Source: Comamonas sp. BIGb0124
Lineage (GTDB): Bacteria > Pseudomonadota > Gammaproteobacteria > Burkholderiales > Burkholderiaceae_C
DNA: 64,000 bases
NCBI RefSeq assembly: GCF_003752175.1
Contig: NZ_RJVF01000011.1
Coordinates: 310,001 to 374,000, forward strand
Reading direction: 5' to 3'
How positions within the stretch are numbered: position 1 is the stretch's first letter; every line of letters begins with the position of its first letter. Position numbers and translations under genes: made by a program. This document shows, one piece after another, positions 8,290-17,690 of this stretch. The notes beneath the pieces were generated by a model that ran no database searches, was not told the origin of the DNA, and saw only the letters and a program-made list of their open reading frames with translations.

Positions 8290-9570
8290 TCAGGACAGGC
8301 GCAGGGCCAGCGCGGCCAGCGTCAGCAGCAGCACCGGCACCGTCAGCACGATGCCGGTGCGGAAGTAGTAGCCCCAGGTGATCACCACCCCCTTGCGCGC
8401 CAGCACGTGCAGCCACAGCAGGGTGGCCAGCGAGCCGATGGGCGTGATCTTGGGGCCGAGGTCGCTGCCGATGATGTTGGCGTAGATCATGGCCTCGCGC
8501 ACGCTGCCGGTGGCGTGGCTGGCATCGATCGACAGTGCGCCCACCAGCACGGCGGGCAGGTTGTTCATGATCGACGACAGGCCTGCGCTGAGCACCCCGG
8601 TGCCCAGGGCCGCGGCCCATACGCCGTGGCCGGCCAGGATGTCGAGCAGGCGGGCCAGGGCGTCGGTGAGGCCGGCGTTGCGCAAGCCGTAGACCACCAG
8701 ATACATGCCCAGCGAGAACACCACGATGTGCCACGGCGCCTCGCGCAGCACGCGCCGGGTGGGGATGGCGGGACTGCGTGCGGCCACGGCCAGCAGCAGG
8801 GCCGAGGCGGCGGCCGCGACGACGCTGATGGGCACGCCCAGCGGTTCGAGCGCAAAGAAGCCGATCAGCAGCAGGGCCAGCACGATCCAGCCGGCCCGGA
8901 AGGTGGCCCGGTCGCGAATGGCTTCGTGCGGCGCGCGCAACGCCTGCGGATCGTAGCGTGCGGGAATGCTGCGGTGGAAGTACGCCATCAGCACGGCCAG
9001 CGAGGCGACGATCGCCACCGCGTTGACGGGCACCATGACGGCTGCGTAGTCGCCGAAGCCGATGCCGAAGAAATCCGCCGAGACGATGTTGACCAGGTTG
9101 GAGACCACCAGCGGCAGGCTGGCCGTGTCGGCGATGAAGCCGGCGGCCATGACGAATGCCAGCGTGGGGCCGGGCCCATAGCCCAGCGCCTGCAGCATGG
9201 CCATCACGATCGGGGTGAGGATGAGCGCCGCGCCGTCGTTGGCGAACAGGCCCGTGACCACGGCGCCGAGCAGCACCATCAGCACGAACAGCCGGCGCCC
9301 CTGGCCGCCGCCCCAGCGCGCCACGTGCAGCGCCGCCCACTCGAAAAACCCGGCCTCGTCGAGCAGCAGGCTGGTCACCATGATGGCGATCAGCGTGGCG
9401 GTCGCGTTCCAGACGATGTGCCAGACGGCCGGGATGTCGGACAGCTGCACGGCGCCGGTCAGCAGGGCGGCCGCGGCGCCCGCGCTGGCGCTCCAGCCCA
9501 CGCTCAGGCCGCGCGGCTGCCAGATGACCAGGACCAGAGTGGCCACGAACAAAGTGAGCGCGAGCAGCAT
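8290..9570 (-). CDS. arsB: Arsenite efflux pump ArsB
   Basis: A 426-residue membrane protein, close to the 429 residues of E. coli ArsB, which exports arsenite and antimonite across the inner membrane. Recognisable blocks are [19 protein letters not shown] near the middle of the first half, and near the C-terminus [25 protein letters not shown] followed by WGYYFRTG. It converges on the upstream hydrolase gene with an 18-bp gap. No arsR, arsC or arsA is present nearby, so it is not part of a standard ars operon in this window. A longer start upstream is open but has no membrane-protein features. Confidence 0.9.
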   Translation of the reverse strand: MLLALTLFVATLVLVIWQPRGLSVGWSASAGAAAALLTGAVQLSDIPAVWHIVWNATATLIAIMVTSLLLDEAGFFEWAALHVARWGGGQGRRLFVLMVLLGAVVTGLFANDGAALILTPIVMAMLQALGYGPGPTLAFVMAAGFIADTASLPLVVSNLVNIVSADFFGIGFGDYAAVMVPVNAVAIVASLAVLMAYFHRSIPARYDPQALRAPHEAIRDRATFRAGWIVLALLLIGFFALEPLGVPISVVAAAASALLLAVAARSPAIPTRRVLREAPWHIVVFSLGMYLVVYGLRNAGLTDALARLLDILAGHGVWAAALGTGVLSAGLSSIMNNLPAVLVGALSIDASHATGSVREAMIYANIIGSDLGPKITPIGSLATLLWLHVLARKGVVITWGYYFRTGIVLTVPVLLLTLAALALRLS

Positions 9571-9989
9571 GGGGCGGCAATCCGTCGAAGGAAGTAGAGG
9601 GAGGAGAGGGGCCAAGCGGGTCCGCCAGCGGGCCGGCGGGGCTCGCGCGGGGTCGGCACCGAAGCGCCGACCCGGATCATCGCCCAAGCCGCAGGCGGCG
9701 CATGCGCTGGAGGCGATGGCGCGGTCGGGTGCTGCGGCATTCCTGCAACAGCCGCGTGTCCATGGCCTTGGGGACTAGAGCGGAAACCCAACGGTAACTC
9801 AGTGAAAACCCTAGGATCGGATGCTTTTTGAAGCCGTTCTGCTATAAATCCGACCGTGCTGATAACGTTTTAGCAAACGATTTCAGCATTCCTGTAATTG
9901 AATTACGAAGCGGTTACCTGGGCTGTTCCGAGCATCCGGTTCAGGGGGCAGGTCGGGTTTTCCGCTTGAATTGAACGAGGCAGACGACA
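9571..9989. other. Intergenic region between arsB and the ribose operon
   Basis: This 419-bp gap separates the divergent arsB and rbs genes. Its left half (to about 9780) is GC-rich and shows no clear site. The right half is AT-richer, has a TATAAA at 9843-9848 without a well-spaced -35, and holds the twin LacI-type operator described separately. The rbs promoter must lie here, but I cannot place it with confidence. Confidence 0.5.
9857..9888. promoter_or_regulatory. Twin LacI/Cra-type operator upstream of rbsK
   Basis: A 32-bp imperfect inverted repeat begins with TGCTGATAACGTTT and ends with AAACGATTTCAGCA; 12 of 16 positions match between the arms. Each arm has a central CG flanked by AA/TT as in LacI-family operators, with centres at 9866/9867 and 9878/9879, 12 bp apart, so two dimers would sit about one helical turn apart. 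The TGCTGA ends and CGTTT cores resemble Cra/FruR sites, matching the Cra-like regulator encoded at the end of the operon. Confidence 0.6.
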
Positions 9990-10925
9990 GTGGATATCGA
10001 ACGCAGTGCGCAATCCCCGGTAACTCGGGTACTGGTGGTGGGCAGCATCAACATGGACCTGGTGGTGACCACCCCGGTGGTGCCGCAGCTCGGCCAGACC
10101 CTGGCCGGCGACGGTTTTGCCACGCATGCCGGCGGCAAGGGGGCCAACCAGGCGGTGGCGGCGGCGCGCCTGGGTGCGCAGGTCAGCCTGATCGGCCGCG
10201 TGGGCCGCGACGCGTTCGGCGCGCAACTGAAAGCCGGCCTGGTGGCCGAGGGCATCGACACCCGGTGGGTGCTCGAGACCGAGGGCGTGCCGACCGGTAT
10301 CGCCGCGATCACGGTGAGCCAGTCGGACAACGCCATCATCGTGGTGGGCGGCGCCAACCTGGCGCTGACGCCGGCCGATCTGGACAACGCCGACGCCGCC
10401 TTTGCGCAGGCCGACGTGGTGCTGGTGCAGCTGGAAGTGCCGCTGGACACCGTGGCGCATGCCGCACGGCTGGCCGGACGGCACGGCAAGCCGCTGCTGC
10501 TCAATCCGGCACCGGCCCAGCCGCTGCCCGAAGCGCTGCTGGCAGGCTGCGCGCTGCTGACCCCCAACGAACACGAACTCGCCGTGACCCTGGATGCCGA
10601 GACCACCGAGCCGGCCCAGGACTGGCGCGAACTGATGGCCCGCTTGCCGGGACGCGTGGCCATGACCCGCGGTGCCGATGGTGCCTACCACCTCGGCGCC
10701 GACGGTGCGATGCACCACCAGCCGGGCTTTGCGGTCGAGCCGGTCGACACCACGGGCGCAGGCGACACCTTCAACGGCGCACTGGCGGCTTTCTGGCCGC
10801 TGGGCATGGCGGCGGCGATGCGGCTGGCCTGCGCCGCGGCCGCGCTGTCGGTGACACGCGCCGGCGCGCAGTCGGGCATGCCCGGCCGGGCGCAGCTCGA
10901 GGCTTTCCTGGAGTCCCGCGCATGA
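9990..10925 (+). CDS. rbsK: Ribokinase
   Basis: Phosphorylates ribose to ribose 5-phosphate in the cytoplasm. The 311-residue protein shows both PfkB-family signatures: GGKGANQAVAAARLG near residue 47 and VDTTGAGDTFNGAL near residue 252, the latter holding the catalytic Asp. The opening VLVVGSINMDLVV is typical of ribokinases. The start is a GTG at 9990, supported by CGAGG nine bases upstream. It is the first gene of the operon and overlaps rbsD by 4 bp. Confidence 0.95.
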   Translation: MDIERSAQSPVTRVLVVGSINMDLVVTTPVVPQLGQTLAGDGFATHAGGKGANQAVAAARLGAQVSLIGRVGRDAFGAQLKAGLVAEGIDTRWVLETEGVPTGIAAITVSQSDNAIIVVGGANLALTPADLDNADAAFAQADVVLVQLEVPLDTVAHAARLAGRHGKPLLLNPAPAQPLPEALLAGCALLTPNEHELAVTLDAETTEPAQDWRELMARLPGRVAMTRGADGAYHLGADGAMHHQPGFAVEPVDTTGAGDTFNGALAAFWPLGMAAAMRLACAAAALSVTRAGAQSGMPGRAQLEAFLESRA

Positions 10926-11320
10926 AGAAGCTCGGACACCTCAACCGCGACATCGCCCGTGTCCTGGCCACCATGGGCCACACGGATCGCCTGGTGATCG
11001 CGGATTGCGGCCTGCCGGTGCCGGCCGGCGTGCCCTGCATCGACCTGTCGCTGCAGCTCGGCGTGCCGTCGTTCATGGATGTGCTCGACACGGTCCTGGC
11101 CGACTTCCAGGTCGAACGGGCGGTGTTTGCGCACGAGGCGCAGCAGGCCAACGCAGCGGTCGCCGCGCGCGCAGGTGCCCTGGCCGAACAGGGCGTGGCG
11201 GTGGAGTTCGTCGGCCATGCCGATCTGAAAGGCCTCACGCAGGGCGCCCACGTCATCATCCGCACCGGCGAGGCGACGCCCTATGCCAACGTGGTGCTGT
11301 ATTCGGGTGTGATCTTCTGA
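10922..11320 (+). CDS. rbsD: D-ribose pyranase
   Basis: A 132-residue enzyme that interconverts the pyranose and furanose forms of ribose so that ribokinase can use the imported sugar. The catalytic His20 is present in MGHTDRLVIADCGLP, and the C-terminal GEATPYANVVLYSGV matches the family's sugar-binding end. Length is close to the E. coli protein (139). Its ATG overlaps the rbsK stop, and its stop overlaps the rbsA start (TGATG), so the three are translationally coupled. Confidence 0.95.
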   Translation: MKKLGHLNRDIARVLATMGHTDRLVIADCGLPVPAGVPCIDLSLQLGVPSFMDVLDTVLADFQVERAVFAHEAQQANAAVAARAGALAEQGVAVEFVGHADLKGLTQGAHVIIRTGEATPYANVVLYSGVIF

Positions 11321-12849
11321 TGTCGGCCGAACTGTCTCCGAACGCCACCGCCCCGGCCGCCGCCGTGCCGCAGGTGGCCATGCGCGGCATCAGCAAGGCC
11401 TTCGGTCCGGTCAAGGTGCTCGAAGCCGTCGATTTTTCGCTGGCGCCGGGCGAAATCCACGCGCTGATGGGCGAAAACGGCGCCGGCAAGTCCACGCTGG
11501 TGAAGGTGCTGTGCGGGGTCTATCAGGCCGACGCCGGCGCCATCGCGGTGGAAGGGCAGGCCGTGCAGATCCGCAGCACGGCCGAGGCCGAGGCCCTGGG
11601 CATCGCCATCATCCACCAGGAACTCAACCTGATCCCGCAACTGTCGGTGATGGAGAACCTGTTCCTGGGGCGCGAGCCCAGCCGCTGGGGCGTGATCGAC
11701 ACCCGCCGCATGCGCGAGCAGTCCCGCCACTGGCTGGCCATGGTGGGCGCGGCCCACATCGATCCGGAGACCGAGGCCGGCACGCTGTCCATCGGGCAGC
11801 AGCAGATGGTGGAGATCGCCAAGGCGCTGTCGCTGGACGCCCGCGTGCTGGTGATGGACGAGCCCACCGCCGCGCTCACCGAGCGCGAGATCGAGCGGCT
11901 GTTCCAGATCATGACCGAGCTCAAGCAGCGCGGCGTGGCCATCGTCTATGTCTCGCACCGCATGGAAGAGATCTTCCAGATCTGCGACAAGATCTCGGTG
12001 CTGCGCGACGGCCGTTTCGTGGGCGAGCGCGTGATCCGGCAGACCCGCTTCGAGGAGATCGTGCAGATGATGGTGGGCCGCGAGATCGGCGACCGTTTTC
12101 CGGCCCGCAGCCTGGCCCACGGCCCGGTGCGCCTGCAGGTGCAGGGCCTGGCCGACACGGGCCATGTCAGCGGCATCGAGTTCGAGGTGCGTGCGGGCGA
12201 AGTGCTGGGCATCGCCGGGCTGATGGGCGCCGGCCGCAGTGAAATCCTCAAGACGCTGTTCGGCGTCAACCGCCGTGCCGCCGGGACGGTGCGCATCGAC
12301 GGCCAGGCCGTGGCGCTGGCTTCGCCCACGCAGGCCATCGCGGCCGGCATCGGCTTCGTCACCGAGGACCGCAAGAGCGAAGGTCTGGTGCTCGGCCTGT
12401 CGGTGCGCGAGAACGCCACGCTGGTCCATCTCTCCGACTATGCCCGCGCAGGCGTGGTCGATGCACGTGCCGAGCGGGCCGCGGTGCAGCAGCTGATCGC
12501 CGACCTGCGCATCCGCACCCGCGATGCCGAGCTCGAGGTCAAGTCGCTGTCGGGCGGCAACCAGCAGAAGGTGGTCTTTGCCAAATGGCTGGCCCAGCCG
12601 CCCAAGGTGCTGCTGCTCGACGAGCCCACCCGGGGCGTCGACGTCGGCGGCAAGGCCGAGATCTACACCATCATCAACCGGCTGGCAGCGGCCGGCACGG
12701 CGATCGTGATGGTCTCGTCCGAGCTGCCCGAGGTGATGGCCATGAGCGACCGCATCCTGGTCATGCACCAGGGCCGCCAGGCCGGCATCTTCGATGCCCG
12801 CAGCGCGACCCAGGAGCTGCTGATGACGGCGGCGACCGGCGGCCAGTGA
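11320..12849 (+). CDS. rbsA: Ribose ABC transporter ATPase (double-domain)
   Basis: A 509-residue ATPase with two ABC domains, the normal form for monosaccharide importers. The first domain has Walker A GENGAGKST at residues 51-59, signature LSIGQQQ and Walker B VLVMDEPTAALT. The second has the degenerate nucleotide loop GLMGAGRSE, the signature LSGGNQQK and LLLDEPTRGVD, as in E. coli RbsA. It powers ribose uptake through RbsC. The start overlaps the rbsD stop by one base. Confidence 0.95.
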   Translation: MSAELSPNATAPAAAVPQVAMRGISKAFGPVKVLEAVDFSLAPGEIHALMGENGAGKSTLVKVLCGVYQADAGAIAVEGQAVQIRSTAEAEALGIAIIHQELNLIPQLSVMENLFLGREPSRWGVIDTRRMREQSRHWLAMVGAAHIDPETEAGTLSIGQQQMVEIAKALSLDARVLVMDEPTAALTEREIERLFQIMTELKQRGVAIVYVSHRMEEIFQICDKISVLRDGRFVGERVIRQTRFEEIVQMMVGREIGDRFPARSLAHGPVRLQVQGLADTGHVSGIEFEVRAGEVLGIAGLMGAGRSEILKTLFGVNRRAAGTVRIDGQAVALASPTQAIAAGIGFVTEDRKSEGLVLGLSVRENATLVHLSDYARAGVVDARAERAAVQQLIADLRIRTRDAELEVKSLSGGNQQKVVFAKWLAQPPKVLLLDEPTRGVDVGGKAEIYTIINRLAAAGTAIVMVSSELPEVMAMSDRILVMHQGRQAGIFDARSATQELLMTAATGGQ

Positions 12850-12889
12850 GGCCACCCCTTTCTTTTCCCAAGCACACCACAACACCATC

Positions 12890-13828
12890 ATGTCTCCCTC
12901 TCAAAAAGCCCTGCTGCAGAAGCTCGGCCCATTCTTCGCGCTGCTGATCGTGGGCGTCGGGCTGGCCACGCTGAGCCCCGATTTCCTGACGGTCGGCAAT
13001 CTCATGAACGTCATGCGGCAGGTCTCGATCAATGCGCTGATCGCTTTCGGCATGACGCTGGTCATCCTGCTGGGCGGCATCGACCTGTCGGTGGGAGCCA
13101 TCCTGGCGGTGTCGTCGGTGCTCACGGCGATGTTCATGAAGGACGGCTGGGATCCGATGCTCTGCACGGCCCTGGGCATCGCCTCGGGCGCGCTCATGGG
13201 GCTGGCCAACGGGCTGGTGATCGCCAAGGGCAAGGTGGCGCCGTTCATCGCCACGCTGGGCATGATGACGGTGCTGCGCGGGCTCTCGCTGGTGCTCTCC
13301 AACGGCAGCCCGATCAGCGGACTCGACAGCGACCTGTTCGCGATGCTGGGCGGCGGCTACGTGGCCGGCTGGGTCCCGGTGCCCGTGGTGTGGATGCTGC
13401 TGGCCTTTGCCGTGTTCTGGTTCGTGTTGCGCAAGACGGTGTTCGGCCGCCATGTGTACGCCACCGGCGGCAACCCCGAGGCCGCCCGGCTGTCGGGCGT
13501 CAAGACCGACCGGGTGCAGATCGGCGTCTACACGCTGTCGGGTGCGATGGCGGCGATGGCTGGCGTGATTCTGACGTCGCGCCTGAATTCGGCCCAGCCC
13601 ACGGCCGGTACGGGCTACGAGCTCGATGCGATCGCCGCAGTGGTGCTGGGCGGCACCAGCCTGGCCGGTGGCCGCGGCTGGATCTTCGGCACGCTGGTGG
13701 GCGCACTGCTCATCGGGGTGCTCAACAATGGCTTGAACCTGCTGGGCGTGTCGTCCTTCTACCAGCAGGTGATCAAGGGCGTGGTCATTCTGCTGGCCGT
13801 GCTGATCGACCGCGCGGGCAAGAAATAA
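12890..13828 (+). CDS. rbsC: Ribose ABC transporter permease
   Basis: A 312-residue inner-membrane protein of the RbsC family with about ten hydrophobic segments. Family blocks include TLVILLGGIDLSVGAILA, HVYATGGNPEAARLSGV and AVVLGGTSLAGGRGWIFGTL. It forms the ribose channel as a dimer with RbsA. It lies 40 bp after rbsA, and the sequence before its ATG shows no clear Shine-Dalgarno match. Confidence 0.95.
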   Translation: MSPSQKALLQKLGPFFALLIVGVGLATLSPDFLTVGNLMNVMRQVSINALIAFGMTLVILLGGIDLSVGAILAVSSVLTAMFMKDGWDPMLCTALGIASGALMGLANGLVIAKGKVAPFIATLGMMTVLRGLSLVLSNGSPISGLDSDLFAMLGGGYVAGWVPVPVVWMLLAFAVFWFVLRKTVFGRHVYATGGNPEAARLSGVKTDRVQIGVYTLSGAMAAMAGVILTSRLNSAQPTAGTGYELDAIAAVVLGGTSLAGGRGWIFGTLVGALLIGVLNNGLNLLGVSSFYQQVIKGVVILLAVLIDRAGKK

Positions 13829-13909
13829 GCGGGGCAGGCGCAGCCCCGGCAGTCCGCTATTCGTGCCTAGACACATTCATCCGTTTTCAACATCCACCAG
13901 GAGCCATCC

Positions 13910-14836
13910 ATGAACCGTTTTGTCCCGACTCTGCTGGCCAGCATCTTGGCCGTGGGCCTTGTCGCCTGCTCCAAGCAAGGCCCCGAGACCGCTGCCGCAC
14001 CGGCTGCGGGCAACAATGCCGCCGTGTCGGTCGGCCTGTCGATCTCGACCCTCAACAACCCCTTCTTCGTGGCGCTGCGCGACGGTGCGCAGGCCGAGGC
14101 CAGCAAGGACGGCATCAACCTGATCACGGTGGATGCGCAGGACGATCCGGCCAAGCAGATCGCCAGCGTCGAGGATCTGATCCAGAAGAAGGTCAAGGTC
14201 ATCCTGATCAACCCGACGGATTCCGACGCCGTGGCCAATGTGGTCAAGCAGGCCACCGCTGCCGGCATCGCCGTGGTGTCGCTGGACCGCAGCGTCAATG
14301 GCGCCGAAGTGGCTTCGCACATCGCTTCGGACAACGTCGCCGGCGGCAAGCTAGCGGCCGAGTTCCTGCTCGAGAAGCTGGGCGGCAAGGGCAATCTGGT
14401 CGAACTCGAAGGCGTGCCCGGCACATCGGCCGCGCGTGAACGGGGCCAGGGCTTCCACTCGGTGGTCGACGGCAAGGACGGCGTGAAGCTGGTGGCACGC
14501 CAGCCGGCCGATTTCGACCGGGCCAAGGGCCTGTCGGTGACCGAGAACATCCTGCAGGGCAACAAGGACGTGCAGGGCGTCTTTGCGCACAACGACGAGA
14601 TGGCGCTGGGCGCACAGAAAGCCGTGGAAGCGGCCGGCCTGAAGAACGTGGTGGTGGTCGGCTTCGACGCCACGCCGGATGCGGTCGCCGCCGTCAAGGC
14701 CGGCAGCCTGGCCGCCACCGTGCAGCAGAAGCCCGACCTGATCGGCCAGTACGGCGTGCAGACGGCCAAGAAGCTGATCGACGGCCAGACCGTGGACAAG
14801 AGCATTCCGGTGCCGCTGGACCTGGTCAAGCAGTAA
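13910..14836 (+). CDS. rbsB: Ribose-binding protein, lipoprotein form
   Basis: A 308-residue sugar-binding protein of the Peripla_BP_4 type. The core VSVGLSISTLNNPFFVALRDGAQAEA and the ligand regions GFDATPDAVAAVKAG and QQKPDLIGQYGV match RbsB. The signal ends in LVAC with Cys20, a lipobox, so the protein is probably membrane-anchored, unlike the freely soluble E. coli RbsB. An Ala/Gly-rich linker follows the Cys. AGGAG at 13899-13903 supports the ATG at 13910. Confidence 0.92.
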   Translation: MNRFVPTLLASILAVGLVACSKQGPETAAAPAAGNNAAVSVGLSISTLNNPFFVALRDGAQAEASKDGINLITVDAQDDPAKQIASVEDLIQKKVKVILINPTDSDAVANVVKQATAAGIAVVSLDRSVNGAEVASHIASDNVAGGKLAAEFLLEKLGGKGNLVELEGVPGTSAARERGQGFHSVVDGKDGVKLVARQPADFDRAKGLSVTENILQGNKDVQGVFAHNDEMALGAQKAVEAAGLKNVVVVGFDATPDAVAAVKAGSLAATVQQKPDLIGQYGVQTAKKLIDGQTVDKSIPVPLDLVKQ

Positions 14837-14847
14837 GCTTGCCGTCC

Positions 14848-15900
14848 ATGAGTCAATTCGAACGTCTGAAGATCGACGACATCGCGCGGCTGGCCCAGGT
14901 CTCGCGGACCACCGCCAGCATGGTGCTCAACGGGCAGGCCGAACGCTACCGGATCGCCGCGGCGACGGTGGCGCGGGTCAAGGCGGTGGCCGAGGCGCAT
15001 CACTATGTGCCCTCGCAATCCGCACGGGCCCTGCGCAGCCGCAAGAGCCGCACGCTGGGCCTGGTGATCCCCGAGCTGGTGAACTACGCCCACGCCAGCC
15101 TGGCGCAGGCGCTGGAGGTGCAGAGCCGCGCCGCGGGTTACCAGTTGCTCATCGCCACGAGCAACGACGATGCCGAGCAGGAGGCGCAAGGCATCGCGCA
15201 ACTGGTGGCGCGCGAGATCGACGGACTGATCGTGGTGCCGGCCAGCGCCGACGCGCAGCGTTACCTGGGCTGGCAGTCCCGCTTGCCGCTGGTGTTTGCC
15301 GACCGCCGCATCGAGGGTTGCGGCATCGCATTTGCCGTCAGCGATGCCACCGATGCGGTCAGCGCGCTGACCGCACAGGCGCTCGGCCAGTCGCGCGATG
15401 CGCTGGCCGGGGCGCAGCTGCCGGTGGTGGCTTATTTCGGTGGACAGTCGGCGCTGTCGCCCAGCCGTGACCGGCTGGCCGGCTTTCGCCGCGCGCTGGC
15501 CGCGGCCGGCGTGACCGAGGGGGACGGCACGGTGGTCGAACGCGACTACCTGCGCAGTTCCGGTCTGGCCATGATGGCGCAGTGGCGGCAGGCCCATGGC
15601 GGCCGGGTGCCCGATGTGCTGTTCACCGGCGGCATCGGCCTGCTCGAAGGGGTTCTGGCCGACCTGCAGGCCAGCCATCTGCTGGGCCGCGGCCTGGACG
15701 CGACGCCGCATGCGCTGCGGCTGATCACGTTCGACGACCATCCGCTGCTCGACTGCCTGCCGCTGCCTGTGGATTCGGTGGCGCAGGACAGCGAGGGCCT
15801 GGCGCGTGCCAGCCTGGAGACGGTGCTGGCGCTGATCCAGGGCGAGACCGAGCCGGTCTCGGTGTGGGTGCCGGCCCGCGTGCGGCGTCGCTCGGCCTAG
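14848..15900 (+). CDS. LacI-family regulator, Cra/FruR-like (probable RbsR)
   Basis: A 350-residue DNA-binding regulator. The N-terminal LKIDDIARLAQVSRTTASMVLNGQ is a LacI-type helix-turn-helix and resembles E. coli Cra/FruR more than E. coli RbsR, as does the RALRSRKSRTLGLVIPELVN hinge. The rest is a periplasmic-binding-protein-like effector domain. It begins 11 bp after rbsB and is the last gene of the operon, so it most likely represses the operon through the twin operator upstream of rbsK. I chose the ATG at 14848; a TTG at 14839 would add three residues. Confidence 0.88.
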   Translation: MSQFERLKIDDIARLAQVSRTTASMVLNGQAERYRIAAATVARVKAVAEAHHYVPSQSARALRSRKSRTLGLVIPELVNYAHASLAQALEVQSRAAGYQLLIATSNDDAEQEAQGIAQLVAREIDGLIVVPASADAQRYLGWQSRLPLVFADRRIEGCGIAFAVSDATDAVSALTAQALGQSRDALAGAQLPVVAYFGGQSALSPSRDRLAGFRRALAAAGVTEGDGTVVERDYLRSSGLAMMAQWRQAHGGRVPDVLFTGGIGLLEGVLADLQASHLLGRGLDATPHALRLITFDDHPLLDCLPLPVDSVAQDSEGLARASLETVLALIQGETEPVSVWVPARVRRRSA

Positions 15901-15930
15901 AAGCCGGGCCGCCCGCTTTCAGGCAAGAGG

Positions 15931-15945
15931 CGCATCCCCGGGATG
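15931..15945. terminator. Hairpin between convergent genes
   Basis: GCATCCC and GGGATGC form a 7-bp stem around a single C in the 142-bp gap between the convergent regulator and lipoprotein genes. TCAGGC and GCCTGA flank it and could extend the fold. There is no T-run, so intrinsic termination is only possible, not shown. Confidence 0.3.
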
Positions 15946-16042
15946 CCGCCTGAGCTCTTGGGCCGCAGTGCCCGCGCAGCCTCTGCGGCGCGCGGCCTGC
16001 GGCTCGTTCGATTCGGCTCGGCGCAACGCGATTCGACGCGAC

Positions 16043-16702
16043 TCAACCCAGCGGCTGCAGGGCCTGCGGCGAAGGCCGGACGGGCACCGGCTCGGTCGGC
16101 GGCTGGACCGTGTCGCTCGCCTTGGGCGTGAGCGCGTCCGGGGCAATGGGCGGCGGCTCCTGGCCCGTGGTGGTGGACGACAGGTACTCCTCGAGCAAAC
16201 CGAAGAAACGGTCGTAGAGGCCGGACTTGGTCAGCGTGAGGCTGCCGATCTTGACCAGCGAATCGTCGGACGAGCCGATCGGCATGGACAGCGAGCCCAG
16301 CACGCTCACGCCGAGCGAGGCCGAGGTGTTGGTCTTGCGCAGCGCGTAGAGCTGCTGGACGGCGTTGGCGAACACCGTGCTGGTTCCCGAGCGGTCGGGC
16401 ACGCAGGTGATGTTGAACTCGATCTCGTAGTGCTGCTCGCGGTTCTGCTGGAAGTGCTTGCGTGCGGCCAGGCTGGTCGGCGTGGCCGTGGTGATGATGT
16501 AGGCCTGGCTGAGCAGGGCACGGCGCGCGGCTTCGCAACTGTTCTCGGCGGCGGTGCCGTAGTTGCGCGTGAAGGTGGTGGTGTCGTCGAAGGCCTCGTG
16601 GGCCAGGTCGACGTTCTTGGTGGCGCAGCCCGCCAGCAGCGCCACGATGGCGGCCGGCACGAGCAGCCCGGCGGAGAGACGGGAAAAGGCAGTGGGACGC
16701 AT
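16043..16702 (-). CDS. DUF2242 family lipoprotein
   Basis: A 219-residue protein with a lipoprotein signal ending LLAGC (Cys26). The following FDDTTTFTRNYGTAAENSCEAARRALLSQ, the EIEFNITCVPD strand, the SASLGVSVLGSLSMPIGSSDDSLVKIGS block and YDRFFGLLEEYL match the DUF2242 family found in betaproteobacteria. Function is unknown. The C-terminal 40 residues are Pro-rich. The ATG at 16702 has GGAAG just upstream; an ATG at 16711 is a weaker alternative. Confidence 0.85.
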   Translation of the reverse strand: MRPTAFSRLSAGLLVPAAIVALLAGCATKNVDLAHEAFDDTTTFTRNYGTAAENSCEAARRALLSQAYIITTATPTSLAARKHFQQNREQHYEIEFNITCVPDRSGTSTVFANAVQQLYALRKTNTSASLGVSVLGSLSMPIGSSDDSLVKIGSLTLTKSGLYDRFFGLLEEYLSSTTTGQEPPPIAPDALTPKASDTVQPPTEPVPVRPSPQALQPLG

Positions 16703-16925
16703 AACTTCCATCAGGTCTGGCGAAACGGACTGGGGGTCATCGGACAGGGAACGCACGGGCGCCGGTCGCCGGTGCGGCCGAGCGGCGCTTCGAACAGGGC
16801 TGGAGTCGGCTCGCCCCCCGTTGGTTCCTGACTTGCATTATGGGCAAGTCGTGTCGTCCGGTACGGTGTGGCGATGGGCCGCGATCCTGGGGACACGCAA
16901 ATTTGCGGTAAATCCCGGTCCCGGT

Positions 16926-17690
16926 CTACAGCACCAGGTCGGCCGCCAGCGGCGCGTGGTCGGACAGGCTGGCCCAGGGATGCTTGGGCAGCGGCGAGGG
17001 CCGGTGGCTGGCGACACCGCGCACGTAGATGCGGTCGAGTGCCAAGACGGGGAACTTGGCCGGGAAGGTGCGGGCAGACCGGCCGTTGGCGGTGAGAAAC
17101 ACTTCGTCGAGATCGGCGCCGTCCTTGAGGATGCGGTGCGCATGGCGGCGCCAGTCGTTGAAGTCGCCGGCCACGATGATGGGCGCGTCGGGCGGCACGT
17201 CGTTGCGGATGATGGCGCACATCATCTCGAGCTGTTTGCGCCGGTGGTTCTCGGCGAGGCCGAGATGGGCGCAGATGACGTGCAGGGGGCGGTCGAACCC
17301 GGGCGCACGCAGCTCGCAGTGCAGCAGGCCGCGGCGTTCGGGGCCGGCGATCGAGACGTCGTGGTTGAGGTGACGCTCGATCGGAAACTTGGTGAGGATG
17401 GCATTGCCATGGTCGCCCGAGGGGTAGACCGCATTGCGGCCGTAGGCGTACTGGGGCCAGATGGTGTCGGCCAGGAACTCGTAGTGCGAGGCGGCGGGCC
17501 AGTCGGCGACGCGGCTGGCATGCCGGGTGTGCGCGCCCGTCACCTCCTGAAGGAAAACGATGTCGGCACCCACGGCCCGGACGCCGTCCCGCAGCGCGGG
17601 CAGGATGAACTTGCGGTTGAACGACGAGAACCCCTTGTGGGTGTTGATCGTCATGACCTTGATCGGAAAGGGTTGGGCTCTGGTGGACAT
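16926..17690 (-). CDS. Endonuclease/exonuclease/phosphatase-fold hydrolase
   Basis: A 254-residue enzyme of the Mg-dependent EEP (DNase I-like) superfamily. The expected motifs appear in order: TINTHKG near residue 14, the Glu in VFLQEVTG, VICAHLGL with the catalytic His, GDFNDWR with the metal-binding Asp-Asn pair, and SDHAPL at the end. No signal peptide is present. It could act on nucleic acid, a phospholipid head group or another phosphodiester; the sequence does not decide. Confidence 0.88.
   Translation of the reverse strand: MSTRAQPFPIKVMTINTHKGFSSFNRKFILPALRDGVRAVGADIVFLQEVTGAHTRHASRVADWPAASHYEFLADTIWPQYAYGRNAVYPSGDHGNAILTKFPIERHLNHDVSIAGPERRGLLHCELRAPGFDRPLHVICAHLGLAENHRRKQLEMMCAIIRNDVPPDAPIIVAGDFNDWRRHAHRILKDGADLDEVFLTANGRSARTFPAKFPVLALDRIYVRGVASHRPSPLPKHPWASLSDHAPLAADLVL

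Noticed and set aside
9828-9848. TTGAAG and TATAAA upstream of rbsK as a promoter
   Set aside because: The two hexamers are only 9 bp apart, too close for a sigma-70 promoter.
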